NCBI GenBank assembly: GCA_009926135.1
Contig: RFPL01000007.1
Span: 107,108-171,107 of the forward strand
DNA length: 64,000 nt
Source of the DNA: Sphingomonadaceae bacterium
GTDB lineage: Bacteria; Pseudomonadota; Alphaproteobacteria; Sphingomonadales; Sphingomonadaceae
Direction of reading: 5' to 3'
Positions 63,958-64,000 of this stretch are shown piece after piece. The notes beneath the pieces are model-generated. The model searched no databases. It saw only the letters and a list, made by a program, of their open reading frames with translations, and was not told the origin of the DNA. A program made the translations under genes and the position numbers. Every line of letters starts with the position of its first letter. Within the stretch, counting starts at the first letter, position 1.

Positions 63958-64000
63958 AAGTCCGGCGAAGTGTTGATTTCCACTGAGAGTTGACCCGGGA

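Noticed and set aside
49474..64000. CRISPR array or cas genes
   Set aside because: No regularly spaced direct repeats and no cas-like protein were seen in the window.

Overview
The window is GC-rich DNA from an alphaproteobacterium, most likely a member of the Sphingomonadales (Erythrobacteraceae/Sphingomonadaceae type). The indications are a large TonB-dependent receptor, exported peptidases and an acylase, ATP12 and ftsEX gene neighbourhoods, and the protein families in the accessory part. No rRNA operon or housekeeping marker is present that would fix the genus.

Bases 1-49400 are mostly ordinary chromosome. They begin with a Tad/Flp pilus cluster (cpaB end, cpaC, cpaD, cpaE, tadB, tadC), in which the usual ATPase gene cpaF is absent between cpaE and tadB. 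A leftward set of eight genes follows (12720 down to 6125): thiolase, SDR dehydrogenase, enoyl-CoA hydratase, TetR regulator, mtnP, maiA, MarR regulator and a fumarylacetoacetase-like hydrolase. It looks like an acyl-CoA and tyrosine/homogentisate catabolic group, with a 16-bp palindrome at its head. Next come a TonB-dependent receptor, clpB (its Shine-Dalgarno lies in the loop of a perfect hairpin), an exported leucyl aminopeptidase, a penicillin-acylase-type hydrolase and an M16 peptidase. Then follow gatCAB (with an acyltransferase gene between gatA and gatB), an FKBP isomerase, rpsU, two small zinc-ribbon membrane proteins, a sodium symporter, and a translationally coupled crcB-rluA-paiB-HAD-small protein-atp12 run. 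The stretch ends with a VOC protein, fdhD, metW-metX, hisC-tyrA, an NRAMP-like transporter, plsC, a YdcF protein and ftsEX.

From tRNA-Leu(GAG) at 49387-49473 to the end, the window is accessory DNA. It contains a large serine recombinase with its DUF2924 and DUF3489 partners, an IS91-type element carrying both a tyrosine recombinase and a HUH transposase, a RiPP biosynthesis cluster, a Septu-like HNH/ATPase defence pair, a second large serine recombinase, and four small genes (DUF6961-like, Cys-rich, nuclease-like, YHYH/excalibur).

The most interesting part is the RiPP cluster at 55547-58575. Two precursor peptides of 50 and 55 residues, both too short for routine gene calling, align without gaps over their last 32 residues and end in tandem aromatic-x-Arg units (YNRT..RHNR). 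Each is followed by a modifying enzyme: a radical SAM/SPASM maturase (GTGA overlap with precursor 1), then after precursor 2 a 2-oxoglutarate/Fe(II) oxygenase and an HExxH-type putative peptide hydroxylase. A cyclophane-type (triceptide-like) product that is further hydroxylated is the best inference. The cluster contains no exporter or peptidase. It converges on the HNH/ATPase pair, sharing a CTAG for the two stop codons.
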